From Chlorobiaceae bacterium (lineage in GTDB: Bacteria > Bacteroidota > Ignavibacteria > Ignavibacteriales > Ignavibacteriaceae): a stretch of DNA of 64,000 bases. Below are positions 35,717 to 44,507 of this stretch, piece by piece. Location: positions 53,089 through 117,088 of the forward strand of contig PNNF01000004.1 in NCBI GenBank assembly GCA_013824085.1. Direction: 5' to 3'. The translations under genes were made by a program, and so were the position numbers. Position 1 is the first letter of the stretch. Each line of letters starts with the position of its first letter. The notes under the pieces were generated by a model. That model did no database searches. It had not been told where the DNA came from and worked only from the letters and a program-made list of their open reading frames with translations.

Positions 35717-36631
35717 ATGGAAAAAACAAAAAACATTCTTGACAAAAAACCATCTCACACATTCGCAATAATAATTGCACTTTTTGTCACGCTTCTCTGG
35801 TCAACTTCATTCATACTTATAAAATGGGGCTTGTATGAAATCCCACCTTTAACATTTGCAGGACTTCGATATTCACTCGCATTTTTTGTTCTCGTTCCTT
35901 TTGCTCTCAGAAGTTCTACATTAACAGAAATAAAAAATTTACAAAAAAATGATTGGAGAAATCTTTTTCTTTTAGGTGTTCTTTTTTATTCAATAACTCA
36001 AGGTGCGCAATTTGTTGGACTCTATTTTTTACCCGCAGTTACTGTAAGTTTAATTTTGAATTTTACTCCTGTCATTGTAGCATTTTTTGGAATTTGGTTT
36101 CTTCGAGAAAATTTAAGTTTGTTGAAGTGGCTCGGAGCATTGTTATTCTTGATTGGAGTAATGGTTTATTTTATTCCAATAAATTTTCTTGCGAGTAAAA
36201 CGATTGGTCTAATCGTAATGACTCTTGGCGTAATTGCTAACGCATCATCATCTGTGTTGGGAAGAAAAATTAATAGAGACGGAAAATTAAGCCCACTAAC
36301 AATTACAATTGTAAGTATGGGATTCGGTTCAACCATTATGCTTTTTGTTGGCTTGTTCTTTCAAGGATTTGATGGAATAAGTTTAAATAATTTTTTACTC
36401 TTGTTGTGGTTATCAGTTGTAAATACTGCTCTTGCTTTTACTCTTTGGAATTTGTCGTTAAAAACTTTAACCGCAATGGAATCAACTATCATCAATGGAA
36501 CTATGTTAATACAGATCGCTTTTCTTTCCTATATTTTCTTAGGTGAAGTTATTACTCTTCAAGAAGGAATTGGAATGGCGATAGCTGCAGTTGGAGCGTT
36601 GCTAGTTCAAATAAAACGAAAGAGTAAATAA
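35717..36631 (+). CDS. EamA-family (DMT) membrane transporter
   Basis: 304 residues from the ATG at 35717, with ten helices in two EamA halves (FAIIIALFVTLLWSTSFILIKWG and SKTIGLIVMTLGVIANASSSV). The ends of the two halves show WLGALLFLIGVMVYFI and GIGMAIAAVGALLVQI. A second copy of the transporter at 29929-30819 shows the same family but is a distant paralog. Exported substrate unknown. Divergent from the MetX-family gene. Confidence 0.87.
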   Translation: MEKTKNILDKKPSHTFAIIIALFVTLLWSTSFILIKWGLYEIPPLTFAGLRYSLAFFVLVPFALRSSTLTEIKNLQKNDWRNLFLLGVLFYSITQGAQFVGLYFLPAVTVSLILNFTPVIVAFFGIWFLRENLSLLKWLGALLFLIGVMVYFIPINFLASKTIGLIVMTLGVIANASSSVLGRKINRDGKLSPLTITIVSMGFGSTIMLFVGLFFQGFDGISLNNFLLLLWLSVVNTALAFTLWNLSLKTLTAMESTIINGTMLIQIAFLSYIFLGEVITLQEGIGMAIAAVGALLVQIKRKSK

Positions 36632-36884
36632 TTTTTTTTGGAATTTATGTTTCAATTTTTTTTATTAAATAAAAACACTGTTCATAATTATTTGACACTT
36701 ACTGAACGGTTTATTATTTAAATGTTAAATGTGATTTATATTATTTGTATGCAACAATTTTTATTCTAATTTAACGAACAATTATTATCATTAATTTTAA
36801 AATATCGTTGAAGCAATTGATAAAATTTTTCTTCTCTATAATCATTTCGATTAATTCGATTAAACAAACAATTAATTATTATTT

Positions 36885-38225
36885 ATGAAACAAACCAAAG
36901 TACCAAAAACTTTTGTACTCGACACCAATGTAATTTTACACGACGCTACTTGTATTCATCAGTTTCAAGAGCATAACATTGTTATCCCAATTGCTGTAAT
37001 TGAAGAGATGGATCAATTCAAGCGTGGCAACCAAGTGTTAAACTTAAATGCACGTGAGTTTGCAAGAACGCTCGATTCAATAACGGGAACAGCTTTATTC
37101 AATGGTGGAATTTCGCTCGGCAAAGGAAGAGGAAAAATTAGCATCGCTCTTACTAAAGGATTGAGTAAAGAAATTCATGATTTATTTAGAGAAGACAACC
37201 CTGATCACCGTGTATTAAGCGCGGCTTTCGATCTTAAGAAAAAATTTCCTAAAAAAAATATTATTCTCGTTTCAAAAGATGTAAACCTTAGAATGAAAGC
37301 AAAAGCATTGAGCTTGCCTGCTGAAGATTATACAACGGATAAAATTACTAACATCGAAGATCTTTATAGTGGTAAAGAAACGATTGAAAATTTTCCTACA
37401 GAATTAATAAACAAATTTTACACTGTCCCGTTTGAGTTGCTCGCTGACGATGTGCTTGAATATCTTGACACTGAAATTGTTCCCAATAAATATTTTATTT
37501 TACGAAATTCTAATCACTCAGTGTTGAGCCAAATCGATAGCAATCTCGAGATATTTAATAAAGTGGATAAGCAATCGGCGTTTGGAATTAAACCAAGAAA
37601 TGCTGAACAAACTTTTGCACTCCACGCTTTGATGAATCACGATGTACCACTTGTAACTCTCACAGGCAAAGCGGGAACAGGAAAAACTTTGCTTGCACTT
37701 GCAAGCGCATTGCAAGTAAGAAAAAATTATCGACAAATTTATATTGCTCGTCCCGTAGTTCCTTTGAGCAACAAAGATATTGGTTTTTTGCCAGGCGATG
37801 TTGATAGCAAATTAGCTCCTTACATGCAGCCGCTTTGGGACAACTTAAAAATAATTCAAGATCAATTTCAGGAAGCAGATAAAAGTCATCAAATAGTTAA
37901 TCAACTTGTGAAAGATGAAAAACTTGTTGTCGAGCCGCTTAGTTATATTCGTGGAAGAAGTCTCCAAAGAATTTTCTTTATTGTTGATGAAGCACAAAAC
38001 TTAACTCCGCACGAAATTAAAACTATAATTACTCGTATTGGTGAAGGATCTAAAATTGTTTTAACTGGTGATATTTATCAGATAGATCATCCTTATCTGG
38101 ATTCGCAATCAAATGGACTCTCTTACTTGATAGAAAATTTCAAGGGACAAAAACTTTACGCACATGTCAATCTTGAAAAAGGCGAACGAAGTGAGCTTGC
38201 AGAGTTAGCGAGTAATTTGTTATAA
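36885..38225 (+). CDS. phoH: PIN-PhoH ATPase (PhoH2-like)
   Basis: 446 residues. Residues 8-150 are a PIN domain with an acidic centre (VLDTNVILHD and AVIEEMDQF), the type of PhoH2 and VapC nucleases. Residues about 240-446 are a PhoH ATPase: the P-loop TGKAGTGKT, the Walker B-like IVDEAQNLTPHEI, and TGDIYQID, with FYTVPFELL linking. PhoH2 proteins are reported as RNA helicase/ribonucleases. It stands alone with more than 250 bases on each side and marks the left edge of the cassette-like island. Confidence 0.9.
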   Translation: MKQTKVPKTFVLDTNVILHDATCIHQFQEHNIVIPIAVIEEMDQFKRGNQVLNLNAREFARTLDSITGTALFNGGISLGKGRGKISIALTKGLSKEIHDLFREDNPDHRVLSAAFDLKKKFPKKNIILVSKDVNLRMKAKALSLPAEDYTTDKITNIEDLYSGKETIENFPTELINKFYTVPFELLADDVLEYLDTEIVPNKYFILRNSNHSVLSQIDSNLEIFNKVDKQSAFGIKPRNAEQTFALHALMNHDVPLVTLTGKAGTGKTLLALASALQVRKNYRQIYIARPVVPLSNKDIGFLPGDVDSKLAPYMQPLWDNLKIIQDQFQEADKSHQIVNQLVKDEKLVVEPLSYIRGRSLQRIFFIVDEAQNLTPHEIKTIITRIGEGSKIVLTGDIYQIDHPYLDSQSNGLSYLIENFKGQKLYAHVNLEKGERSELAELASNLL

Positions 38226-38444
38226 AAAAAATTCTAAATTATAACGATTCGCATCTTTGAGATGTGGCTGAATTTCGGAGCACAAAACTCTCATTCCAAT
38301 ACTAAAGTTGATTTGAAAAACCGAACCTCAATTTAAGTGCCTCACTTCGAATGTAGTCAAACAGCTTGTTATAGGCTGGAGAGCTTTGTTTTGTCATTTT
38401 ATCTTTCAATTTGCTAATTCATTTCTGTCTTGGTGCGTTTGCTT

Positions 38445-38461
38445 CCTTCGACAAGCTCAGG
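38445..38461. repeat. CCTTCGACAAGCTCAGG interspersed repeat word
   Basis: CCTTCGACAAGCTCAGG matches a short repeat that is widespread in many unrelated bacterial genomes. Single copy in the window. Its presence next to the cassette-like site suggests an accumulation site of mobile repeats. Confidence 0.6.
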
Positions 38462-38488
38462 ACAAGTGTGGGAAATTGCAAATGTGCT

Positions 38489-38506
38489 GCAAGCGTTGGC
38501 GCTTGC
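38489..38506. repeat. GC-rich hairpin next to the cassette site
   Basis: GCAAGCG-TTGG-CGCTTGC, a perfect 7-bp stem with a 4-base loop. Too GC-rich for the neighbourhood and with no T run, so not a typical terminator. Confidence 0.6.
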
Positions 38507-38524
38507 GTGTCGGGTTTTACGTAT

Positions 38525-38662
38525 GCCTATAACGTTTTGCAGATTTGCGATGGGCGGGATTTTTACCACTGAACTTCCTACGAAGAACTGAACTTTAAAT
38601 TTAGCATTTTCCTGTACTACGAAGCCCGAAACCCCTGCTTGCGTATAGGTGATGTTAGCGGG
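38525..38662. repeat. Cassette-site-like inverted repeat 1
   Basis: Outer words GCCTATAAC (38525-38533) and GTTAGCG (38654-38660), with GGGCGGG and CCCG inside. It lies directly downstream of the esterase gene on the minus strand. The core AAC ... GTT ends are as in attC sites, but the outer bases do not fit the strict RYYYAAC/GTTRRRY consensus. The middle is homologous to site 2 (GAAGAACTGAACTT ... TTTAGCA). Confidence 0.5.
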
Positions 38663-38705
38663 TCGTTGTTTTCTGTCCAAGTCAACTTTCTTAAATGTTA
38701 TTATT

Positions 38706-40175
38706 CTATTTATTTTTAAAAACGGCCTTAAAAGTTCCATTGGGTTGCACCGAAGTAAATCCTTTTGGTTTATCTCCGTCCATTTGGAAAGTGACTTTAT
38801 AACCTTGTTTTCCTTTTACTGTAAAAATGTGTTCAGATTGAAATTCAAACTCGTCATCTGCTTGCCCTGGAACTTTTGCGAAAAGTTTTTTGTCTCGAAT
38901 TTCTAATACTATCGAAATGTTATAGGTTTCTAAAACATAAACACCTGCGTATTTTTGTAAATCGACAAATGTAGAGTTTTTGGTTTCTTTGGCAGTTAAT
39001 GCTTTTAACTTGCTTCGGGTTTCTTCAATATCCTGAATTTGCAATGCCTTTTTGTAATTTGTGACAGCACTTGCGGTGTCTTTCTGTGCTAAATAATAGT
39101 CCGCATACGAATCATAAACATTGCTACTTGCGGGATACCATTCTATGTTTAGCTTGAATAATGCTTTTGCTTTATTGTAATGCTGTTTAGCCAATGCATC
39201 ATAAGCAAAATAGTTGATGAATGCTTCTGGTGCTGCGTTTTTATACCCCATTTTTGCAGATACATTTGCATAGTGTGTTTTCAATTTGGAAGCAATTAAG
39301 TCAGTTGAGCCGATAAAGTCTTTTTCGGTAGCATCTAAAAGGTAATAATCAAAAATAAAACGCAAACCATCATATATACTTATTAACGGAACTGTATTAT
39401 GATTTTCTGTCTCATAATATTTTTGTTGGTAGAATAGCCCATTGCTTTTGGCTTTCAAAAATTCATCTAACTTAAAAATTGAACGAATATGTTGCGTTTC
39501 AATTGACTTGTCATTTTTAAGTTGTGAAAGTTGCATCCCTTTTGGCATTGAATTGGCAGTTGATACAAATAGTCTCTTGCTATTCATATTTTGTTTAGGC
39601 AGTTTTGCAATAGTATTGGTTAAATACTGTTCGTTTTTGTACCACATACTTGGGTCAATAGCGATGTAGGCATTAAATAGTTCGGGGAAATTAGTTAGAA
39701 TATCAATTGCCGTGAGTCCGCCTAATGAATGACCAACCAAAATTTTATAGGGTGCAGTTTTATAATTCCTGTCTATGTGTGGTATTAATTCGGATGATAA
39801 AAAGTCAATAAAGGGATTTGGTTTGTCTAAATCATTAGATGGAACAAAATCTCTTACTCTATTTGTGTTTTTAATGGCAACCACAATCATTTCAGGTAAA
39901 GCACCGTTTCCGTTGGCTTGACTAAGTTGTTGAATAATTCCAACAGTTGAATAGAAATGTGCATCACCATCCAATAAATACAAAACAGGGTATATCTTAT
40001 CAGGATTTGGACTTTGAGATGTTTTGTTTGGCGTATAAATCCAAAGCGTTCTGTTTTCATTTAAAACTTTGGAAGTAATGACTTCCTTTTTGCCTATGAT
40101 TATATTTTCGTCATTTTGTGCTTTTAAGCAAAACGAGAACAGTAATAAAGTGAGTGTTATAAATATTATTTTCAT
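38706..40175 (-). CDS. Esterase D-like alpha/beta hydrolase with a C-terminal DUF3471-like domain
   Basis: 489 residues from the ATG at 40175, giving a signal peptide (KIIFITLTLLLFSFCLKAQ). The esterase domain has VLYLLDGDAHFYSTVG, the nucleophile elbow VGHSLGGL, and AYIAIDPSMWY. Residues 320-390 have TPR-like repeats (KAKALFKLNIEWYPASSNVYDSYADYYLAQ). The C-terminal 90 residues are a beta domain (YAGVYVLETYNISIVLEIRDKKLFAKVP) resembling DUF3471. The starting ATG at 40211 would overlap the HTH gene. Composition and codon use look slightly different from flanking genes. The only clear candidate substrate class is esters. Confidence 0.75.
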   Translation of the reverse strand: MKIIFITLTLLLFSFCLKAQNDENIIIGKKEVITSKVLNENRTLWIYTPNKTSQSPNPDKIYPVLYLLDGDAHFYSTVGIIQQLSQANGNGALPEMIVVAIKNTNRVRDFVPSNDLDKPNPFIDFLSSELIPHIDRNYKTAPYKILVGHSLGGLTAIDILTNFPELFNAYIAIDPSMWYKNEQYLTNTIAKLPKQNMNSKRLFVSTANSMPKGMQLSQLKNDKSIETQHIRSIFKLDEFLKAKSNGLFYQQKYYETENHNTVPLISIYDGLRFIFDYYLLDATEKDFIGSTDLIASKLKTHYANVSAKMGYKNAAPEAFINYFAYDALAKQHYNKAKALFKLNIEWYPASSNVYDSYADYYLAQKDTASAVTNYKKALQIQDIEETRSKLKALTAKETKNSTFVDLQKYAGVYVLETYNISIVLEIRDKKLFAKVPGQADDEFEFQSEHIFTVKGKQGYKVTFQMDGDKPKGFTSVQPNGTFKAVFKNK

Positions 40176-40182
40176 AATTGTT

Positions 40183-40398
40183 TTACTTTTTGGTTTCTCC
40201 AACATATTCAAGAATGTCAGCAGGCTGACAGTCCAAAACTTTACAAATGGCTTCTAAAGTACTAAAGCGAATCGCTTTCGCTTTTCCTGTCTTTAAAATA
40301 GAAAGGTTCGATAAAGTCAATCCAACTTTATCAGATAGCTCATTAAGCGACATTTTTCGCTTTGCCATCATCACATCAAGGTTTACAATGATTGGCAT
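40183..40398 (-). CDS. XRE-type helix-turn-helix regulator (HTH_26/YozG-like)
   Basis: 71 residues. One HTH domain: MAKRKMSLNELSDKVGLTLSNLSILKTGKAKAIRFSTLEAICKVLDCQPADILEYV, the small HTH_26 form. Its stop is 7 bases before the esterase ATG and it begins 3 bases after the DUF2975 stop. The DUF2975-HTH_26 pair is common in many bacteria, where the HTH is thought to regulate the membrane partner. It could autoregulate the three-gene set. Confidence 0.88.
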   Translation of the reverse strand: MPIIVNLDVMMAKRKMSLNELSDKVGLTLSNLSILKTGKAKAIRFSTLEAICKVLDCQPADILEYVGETKK

Positions 40399-40401
40399 AG
40401 C

Positions 40402-40938
40402 TTATACCGTTAAGTCGTTTTCTTTTTGTAACTCAATCCCTTTGTTGAAAATAAGAGCAATAGCAAATAGTATTGCTGTCATTGCCAAATAAGCTCCTCC
40501 ATCATCCCAATATCTTTCTGCAAGACCACAATTATATCCTTTCTCTGATAATCGGCTAACAAGCTCTTGTGCTATAATGCTGATAATTCCGATTGAAAAA
40601 GTTAAATAAGTGATTTTTGTGATGATTGCAGATACATTCTCACTAAATGGCTTGACCAAGTTGAGTGATTTGAAAAGTTTGAGTGCAATGAAGAAAACAT
40701 AAGCCTTTAATGCTGAAATAGCTATTATTAGGGCAAATACCAAGGTGTAATTTGATATGCTTTTGTCGTACAGTTCTGAAAGGTCAAGCCCAAGGTGAAG
40801 ATTATGTGTTGCAATAGGCTTGAACAAACTAAAAATAAAGTTGAACAGCAATGCACCTGTTTGGATGCAATACCCGAGGAAAATCAGCCAACAAATTACC
40901 TGAATTCCTTTCCAAATGAAGTTGTTTCTTTTTGACAT
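40402..40938 (-). CDS. DUF2975-family membrane protein
   Basis: 178 residues with four hydrophobic helices (GIQVICWLIFLGYCIQTGALLFNFIF; YTLVFALIIAISALKAYVFFIALKLF; IITKITYLTFSIGIISIIAQELV; GAYLAMTAILFAIALIF). This is the DUF2975 arrangement. It is usually found beside an HTH_26-type regulator, exactly as here. Function not known; a role in a membrane-stress or cassette-borne phenotype is speculation. Confidence 0.85.
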   Translation of the reverse strand: MSKRNNFIWKGIQVICWLIFLGYCIQTGALLFNFIFSLFKPIATHNLHLGLDLSELYDKSISNYTLVFALIIAISALKAYVFFIALKLFKSLNLVKPFSENVSAIITKITYLTFSIGIISIIAQELVSRLSEKGYNCGLAERYWDDGGAYLAMTAILFAIALIFNKGIELQKENDLTV

Positions 40939-41300
40939 ATCTTTTCTTTTAATGAGTTAAAATTGATGTCCCAAAGATAAAACAAATTTATTGAAAAACA
41001 ATAAAAAAAGTGTGATATACAAAAAATATTTACCGAACTACATTAGCAATGCAACGTAACTATTTGATTTATTGAAGTTTAAGCTATGTATGAAAATCCT
41101 AAAAAATATTTCGCTACGGGTAGGGCGTTTTTTTGTAGTAGCTGTCTTTCTTACAATGCCCGCTAACGTTTGGGGCTTTGCGCCGGGCGGGAGTACGGGA
41201 CGAAGACCTGTTCCCCGACACGAACTCTAATGTGAAGATATGAACTTGAACTTTGCACATTAGCCCGCCTGACGCAAAACCCGTGTTACCTGCTGGCTTT
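40939..41300. other. Non-coding region containing cassette-site-like repeat 2
   Basis: 362 bases; no real gene. The left 220 bases are AT-rich and probably hold the promoter of the DUF2975 operon; the right 140 are the GC-rich repeat. Confidence 0.6.
41158..41297. repeat. Cassette-site-like inverted repeat 2
   Basis: A long imperfect palindrome built of nested matched pairs: TAAC (41164-41167) with GTTA (41285-41288), TTTGCG (41177-41182) with CGCAAA (41273-41278), GGCGGG (41186-41191) with CCCGCC (41264-41269), and an inner CTAATGTG (41227-41234) with CACATTAG (41256-41263). The layout is like an attC hairpin with outer and inner boxes, though the exact consensus ends are not met. It directly follows the Bro-N gene stop. 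Confidence 0.55.
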
Positions 41301-42134
41301 TTATTTGTCGTCTTTCTGATTTATTCTTTTCTTCTTGGATTCAGGTAAATAATTCTCTTCTGAAACTACTTTTTTCCCTGATTTAATTTCAAGTTTTTTC
41401 CTAGCATCACCTGCAATTTTTCCACCCGCTTTCGCTGCTTTTTTGTTTTCAATAAATCCTAGAGGATTTGTATTTACGACTATTTCTTTTGTTGATGCTT
41501 CACCTAACATTGAGAAAATCAATTCTAGGTCAGTCATATGGTCTCTTAAATTCTGACTTTTTAGTCCTTTCAACCTTTTATATTCTGAGGGAGTTAAGCC
41601 AAAAGTTGCTTTTGAAATTTCTGCGGTTAAAATTGAGTATTCAATTTGTTCTTTAATTCCCCTGTTTTTCCATTCGTCTGTTAATTCTTCACGAATTGCA
41701 ATACTACGCATTCGTTTTTCAATCCAATCGTCAGGATATCCTTTCAGTTTATAGATTTCTCTTGTTCTTTGAGTTGCTAATTCTGGATTTTCTATTTCTT
41801 CAAGTCTTTCTGAACCAACTTTTGCTAACCATAATTTAAAAGGTTCTGCTTTCGGGGATGGTATAGATTGAATTATTCTTAAAAGTCCTTGTGCATTAGC
41901 ACAATTAAGTTTTTGTTTTCCACCTGCTGTTTCAACTGAAAGGGGGGTGACAATTTGTCCCCACCCTTGAGAAAGCTGTTCATCTCGCTTCCTCATTTTC
42001 TTTATATAATCTGTTGGATTTGGAGTGTCAGTCAATACTTGAACTACATCCGCAACTACAAAATACCATTTTTGGTCGCTGTCATTCCAAGCAGTTCTTA
42101 TTTGCTTGCTTTCAAATAATTTAATATTGCTCAT
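41301..42134 (-). CDS. Bro-N domain protein
   Basis: 277 residues. The first 115 residues are a Bro-N domain, as in phage antirepressors and poxvirus/baculovirus BRO proteins: IRTAWNDSDQKWYFVVADVVQVLTDTPNPTDYIKKMRKRD, then LNCANAQGLLRIIQSIPSPKAEPFKLWLAKVG. The rest (YKLKGYPDDWIEKRMRSIAIREELTDEWKNRGI) and a Lys-rich end are like many bacterial Bro-N proteins often found in mobile or cassette-borne contexts. DNA binding is inferred. The gene ends 3 bases before the repeat site. Confidence 0.82.
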   Translation of the reverse strand: MSNIKLFESKQIRTAWNDSDQKWYFVVADVVQVLTDTPNPTDYIKKMRKRDEQLSQGWGQIVTPLSVETAGGKQKLNCANAQGLLRIIQSIPSPKAEPFKLWLAKVGSERLEEIENPELATQRTREIYKLKGYPDDWIEKRMRSIAIREELTDEWKNRGIKEQIEYSILTAEISKATFGLTPSEYKRLKGLKSQNLRDHMTDLELIFSMLGEASTKEIVVNTNPLGFIENKKAAKAGGKIAGDARKKLEIKSGKKVVSEENYLPESKKKRINQKDDK

Positions 42135-42207
42135 AGTATTTCAGCCATTTTCCTACAAAAATAGCTCTTACATTTTTTATTTCATAATCACGGTACAATT
42201 TCATTAA

Positions 42208-43479
42208 TTATGTAATATTTGCCTGAATGTCTGTCTGTTCTGTCAAACTTGCAGGTAACTCTGAGCTTCCCGCAATAAACGCTGTTGTCCATGCGGCTTG
42301 AAAATTAAATCCGCCAGTTATTCCATCTATGTTTAATACCTCGCCTGCAAAGAATAAATTTTTATGCAACTTACTTTCCATTCTTTTAAAATTTATTTCT
42401 TTTAGATCAACGCCGCCGGAAGTTACGAATTCTTCTTTAAAAATACTTTTTCCCGTAACGTTTAATTTTAGTTCGCATAAGTTCGCGGCTAATTGTCGCA
42501 ACGAATTATTAGGGACATCTTTCCATTTAATTTTTTCATCAATTGATGAGATTGCGTTTAGTCTTATCCACAATCTAGTTGGAATATTAAATAGTGGATA
42601 CTTAGAAACTTCTTTGGAGTGTAATTCTTTTTTTAGATTTAATAATTCGTCGAAAAAAGTTTCTTTATTTTTTCTTTCGGTAAAATTTATTCTTAACTCA
42701 AATTGATAATTCTTTTTCGCAAGTTCAATTGCACCCCAAGCCGATAGCCGAAGCACTACGGGACCGCTCAATCCCCAATGCGTAAAGAGTAATGGCCCAT
42801 TTTCAACTAATTTTGAATTCTCAATTCTTAGTTCAACTTGTTGATGTGAAATTCCTTCCAATCCTTTTATCCGATCATCACTAATATTAAATGTAAAGAG
42901 TGATGGAACTGGTTCGATTATTTTGTGTCCAAGTTGTTTTAATATCTCCCACATTTTGTTGTTGCTGCCCGTAGCAATAAAAACAGCATCACATTGATAC
43001 TCTTTATTTTTTGTTGTTACAACTTTCCAAATTAATTCCGTCTCCGACCAAAAAATATTTTCTACATCTTCTTTAACAAGAATTTCAATTTTTCTTTTTT
43101 TTGCCTCGTTTACAAGACAGTTAATAATAGTTTTAGAATTGTTATTGGATGGGAACACTCTCCCATCTTCTTCAATTTTTAAATTCACATCTTTATCATT
43201 AAACCATTTTATCGTGTCGAAATTATTAAAACGATTCAGAGGTCCAAGCATTTCCCTTTTGCCACGCGGATAATTTTCAGAAAATTTTTCATTATCTCTC
43301 AAACCATTCGTAACGTTACATCTTCCGCCGCCAGATATTTCAACTTTTGCAAGCAGCTTTGTTGATTTTTCTAAAATAATTATTTCTGCGTTTGGATTGT
43401 TATCTGCAAATGTAATTGCACCAAAAAATCCTGCTGCTCCACCACCAATTACTATAATTTTTGTTTTCGTTTCTTTCAA
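42208..43479 (-). CDS. HI0933/BaiN-like flavoprotein (NAD(P)/FAD-dependent)
   Basis: 423 residues, usual length. FAD-binding Rossmann motif VIGGGAAGFFGAITFA at residues about 10-26, the family signature EISGGGRCNVTN at about 46-57, PSLFTFNI, THWGLSGPVVLRLSAWG, TSGGVDLKEI and FFAGEVLNIDGITGGFNFQAAWTTAF at the C-terminus. The BaiN/HI0933 family has not been assigned a common physiological reaction. It lies outside the cassette-like island and separates it from the SPFH operon. Confidence 0.9.
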   Translation of the reverse strand: MKETKTKIIVIGGGAAGFFGAITFADNNPNAEIIILEKSTKLLAKVEISGGGRCNVTNGLRDNEKFSENYPRGKREMLGPLNRFNNFDTIKWFNDKDVNLKIEEDGRVFPSNNNSKTIINCLVNEAKKRKIEILVKEDVENIFWSETELIWKVVTTKNKEYQCDAVFIATGSNNKMWEILKQLGHKIIEPVPSLFTFNISDDRIKGLEGISHQQVELRIENSKLVENGPLLFTHWGLSGPVVLRLSAWGAIELAKKNYQFELRINFTERKNKETFFDELLNLKKELHSKEVSKYPLFNIPTRLWIRLNAISSIDEKIKWKDVPNNSLRQLAANLCELKLNVTGKSIFKEEFVTSGGVDLKEINFKRMESKLHKNLFFAGEVLNIDGITGGFNFQAAWTTAFIAGSSELPASLTEQTDIQANIT

Positions 43480-43592
43480 AAAAATTTTCCTTTATTATAA
43501 CTACAAATGTAAGGAAGTAAATTCTATAATTTTCACTTGACTTTATGTTTTCATTTTGATATTATTGTGATATCATTAATTGGAGTTATTAA

Positions 43593-44474
43593 ATGAAAAA
43601 TATTTTCGATAAACCAGCGTTTAAAATTAACGGCTACTTGGGTGTTTTAATTTTTATTGCAATTTTGGCAATTGTAATTTTTTTAGGAAACTTAATAATT
43701 GACAGCAGTTTTTCTCGGCTTTATCTACTTTGGTTTCTGGTTCCATTGGTGATTATTCTGGGAATCTCTTTTAATGGTTTTTTTGTGGTGGAGCCAAATG
43801 ATTCACGAATAATTGTTTTGTTTGGAAAATATAGTGGAACTGTAACTGAAGATGGCTTCTGGTTTACAAATCCATTTACTAAAAGGGAACAAGTCTCTCG
43901 GAGGATTAGAAACTTTAATAGTGAAAAAATTAAAGTAAATGATTTACAAGGAAATCCGATTGAAATTGCGGCAGTGGTGGTTTGGCGAGTTGTTGATTCA
44001 GCACGAGCAAGTTTTGATGTTGAGAATTACATTCAGTTTGTTGCAATACAAAGTGAAACTGCTCTACGTAGTCTTGCCTCTGGTTATGCTTATGATTCTT
44101 CTGATGATAATATTCCATCACTGCGTGGAAGTCTAAACGAAGTATCTGAAAATCTTAATAAACAAGTTCAATCGCGATTAGTTGTAGCCGGTGTTGAAGT
44201 TATTGAAGCACGTATTAATCACTTAGCTTACGCTCCTGAAATTGCTCAAGTGATGTTGAGAAGACAGCAAGCGCAAGCAATTGTTGCAGCTCGTCAGAAA
44301 ATTGTGGAAGGTGCTGTCGGAATGGTCGAGATGGCTCTTAACTCTCTTAGTCAACAAAAAATTGTAGAACTCGATGAAGAGAAGAAAGCAACTATGGTTA
44401 ATAATTTGCTTGTCGCTTTGGTGTCAGATGTTTCAGTTCAACCAATAATTAATACTGGAACTCTTTATCAATAA
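43593..44474 (+). CDS. SPFH/Band 7 membrane protein
   Basis: 293 residues. Two N-terminal hydrophobic helices ([19 protein letters not shown] and [16 protein letters not shown]), then an SPFH domain ([54 protein letters not shown]) and a coiled C-terminal part ([25 protein letters not shown]). Stomatin/flotillin-like proteins form ring assemblies in membranes. It is the first gene of an operon with an unknown gene 33 bases later and a small ribbon-helix-helix protein. A different SPFH protein is at 49360-50229. Confidence 0.88.
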   Translation: MKNIFDKPAFKINGYLGVLIFIAILAIVIFLGNLIIDSSFSRLYLLWFLVPLVIILGISFNGFFVVEPNDSRIIVLFGKYSGTVTEDGFWFTNPFTKREQVSRRIRNFNSEKIKVNDLQGNPIEIAAVVVWRVVDSARASFDVENYIQFVAIQSETALRSLASGYAYDSSDDNIPSLRGSLNEVSENLNKQVQSRLVVAGVEVIEARINHLAYAPEIAQVMLRRQQAQAIVAARQKIVEGAVGMVEMALNSLSQQKIVELDEEKKATMVNNLLVALVSDVSVQPIINTGTLYQ

Positions 44475-44507
44475 TTTTTTAATTAATATTTAAATTGTGA
44501 AAGATCG

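Larger units (their letters stand above)
38226..38705. other. Non-coding region carrying cassette-type repeats
   Basis: 480 bases with no real gene. It holds, from left to right, GTTATAGGC at 38368, the CCTTCGACAAGCTCAGG word, a GC-rich hairpin, and the first cassette-site-like repeat. Base composition is clearly less AT-rich than the flanking genes, which is unlike other gaps in the window. Confidence 0.7.
38368..42207 (-). mobile_element. Integrase-less cassette-like island (attC-like sites plus four genes)
   Basis: Four minus-strand genes (Bro-N, DUF2975, HTH, esterase) with a long inverted-repeat site directly after the Bro-N gene (41158-41297) and after the esterase gene (38525-38662), as expected for cassettes each ending in an attC site in the gene direction. 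The two sites are related in sequence: after a GGGCGGG block both contain a GAAGAnnTGAACTT word, then TTT.GCA, then GCCCG. No integrase gene is in the window. I call it cassette-like, not proven integron. The right border is only set by the end of the Bro-N gene. Confidence 0.5.

Noticed and set aside
38414..38740. Open reading frame of 108 codons across the cassette-like repeat
   Set aside because: It reads through the GC-rich palindrome and the interspersed repeat word, has no family motif and no RBS. The apparent peptide is a by-product of the repeat.
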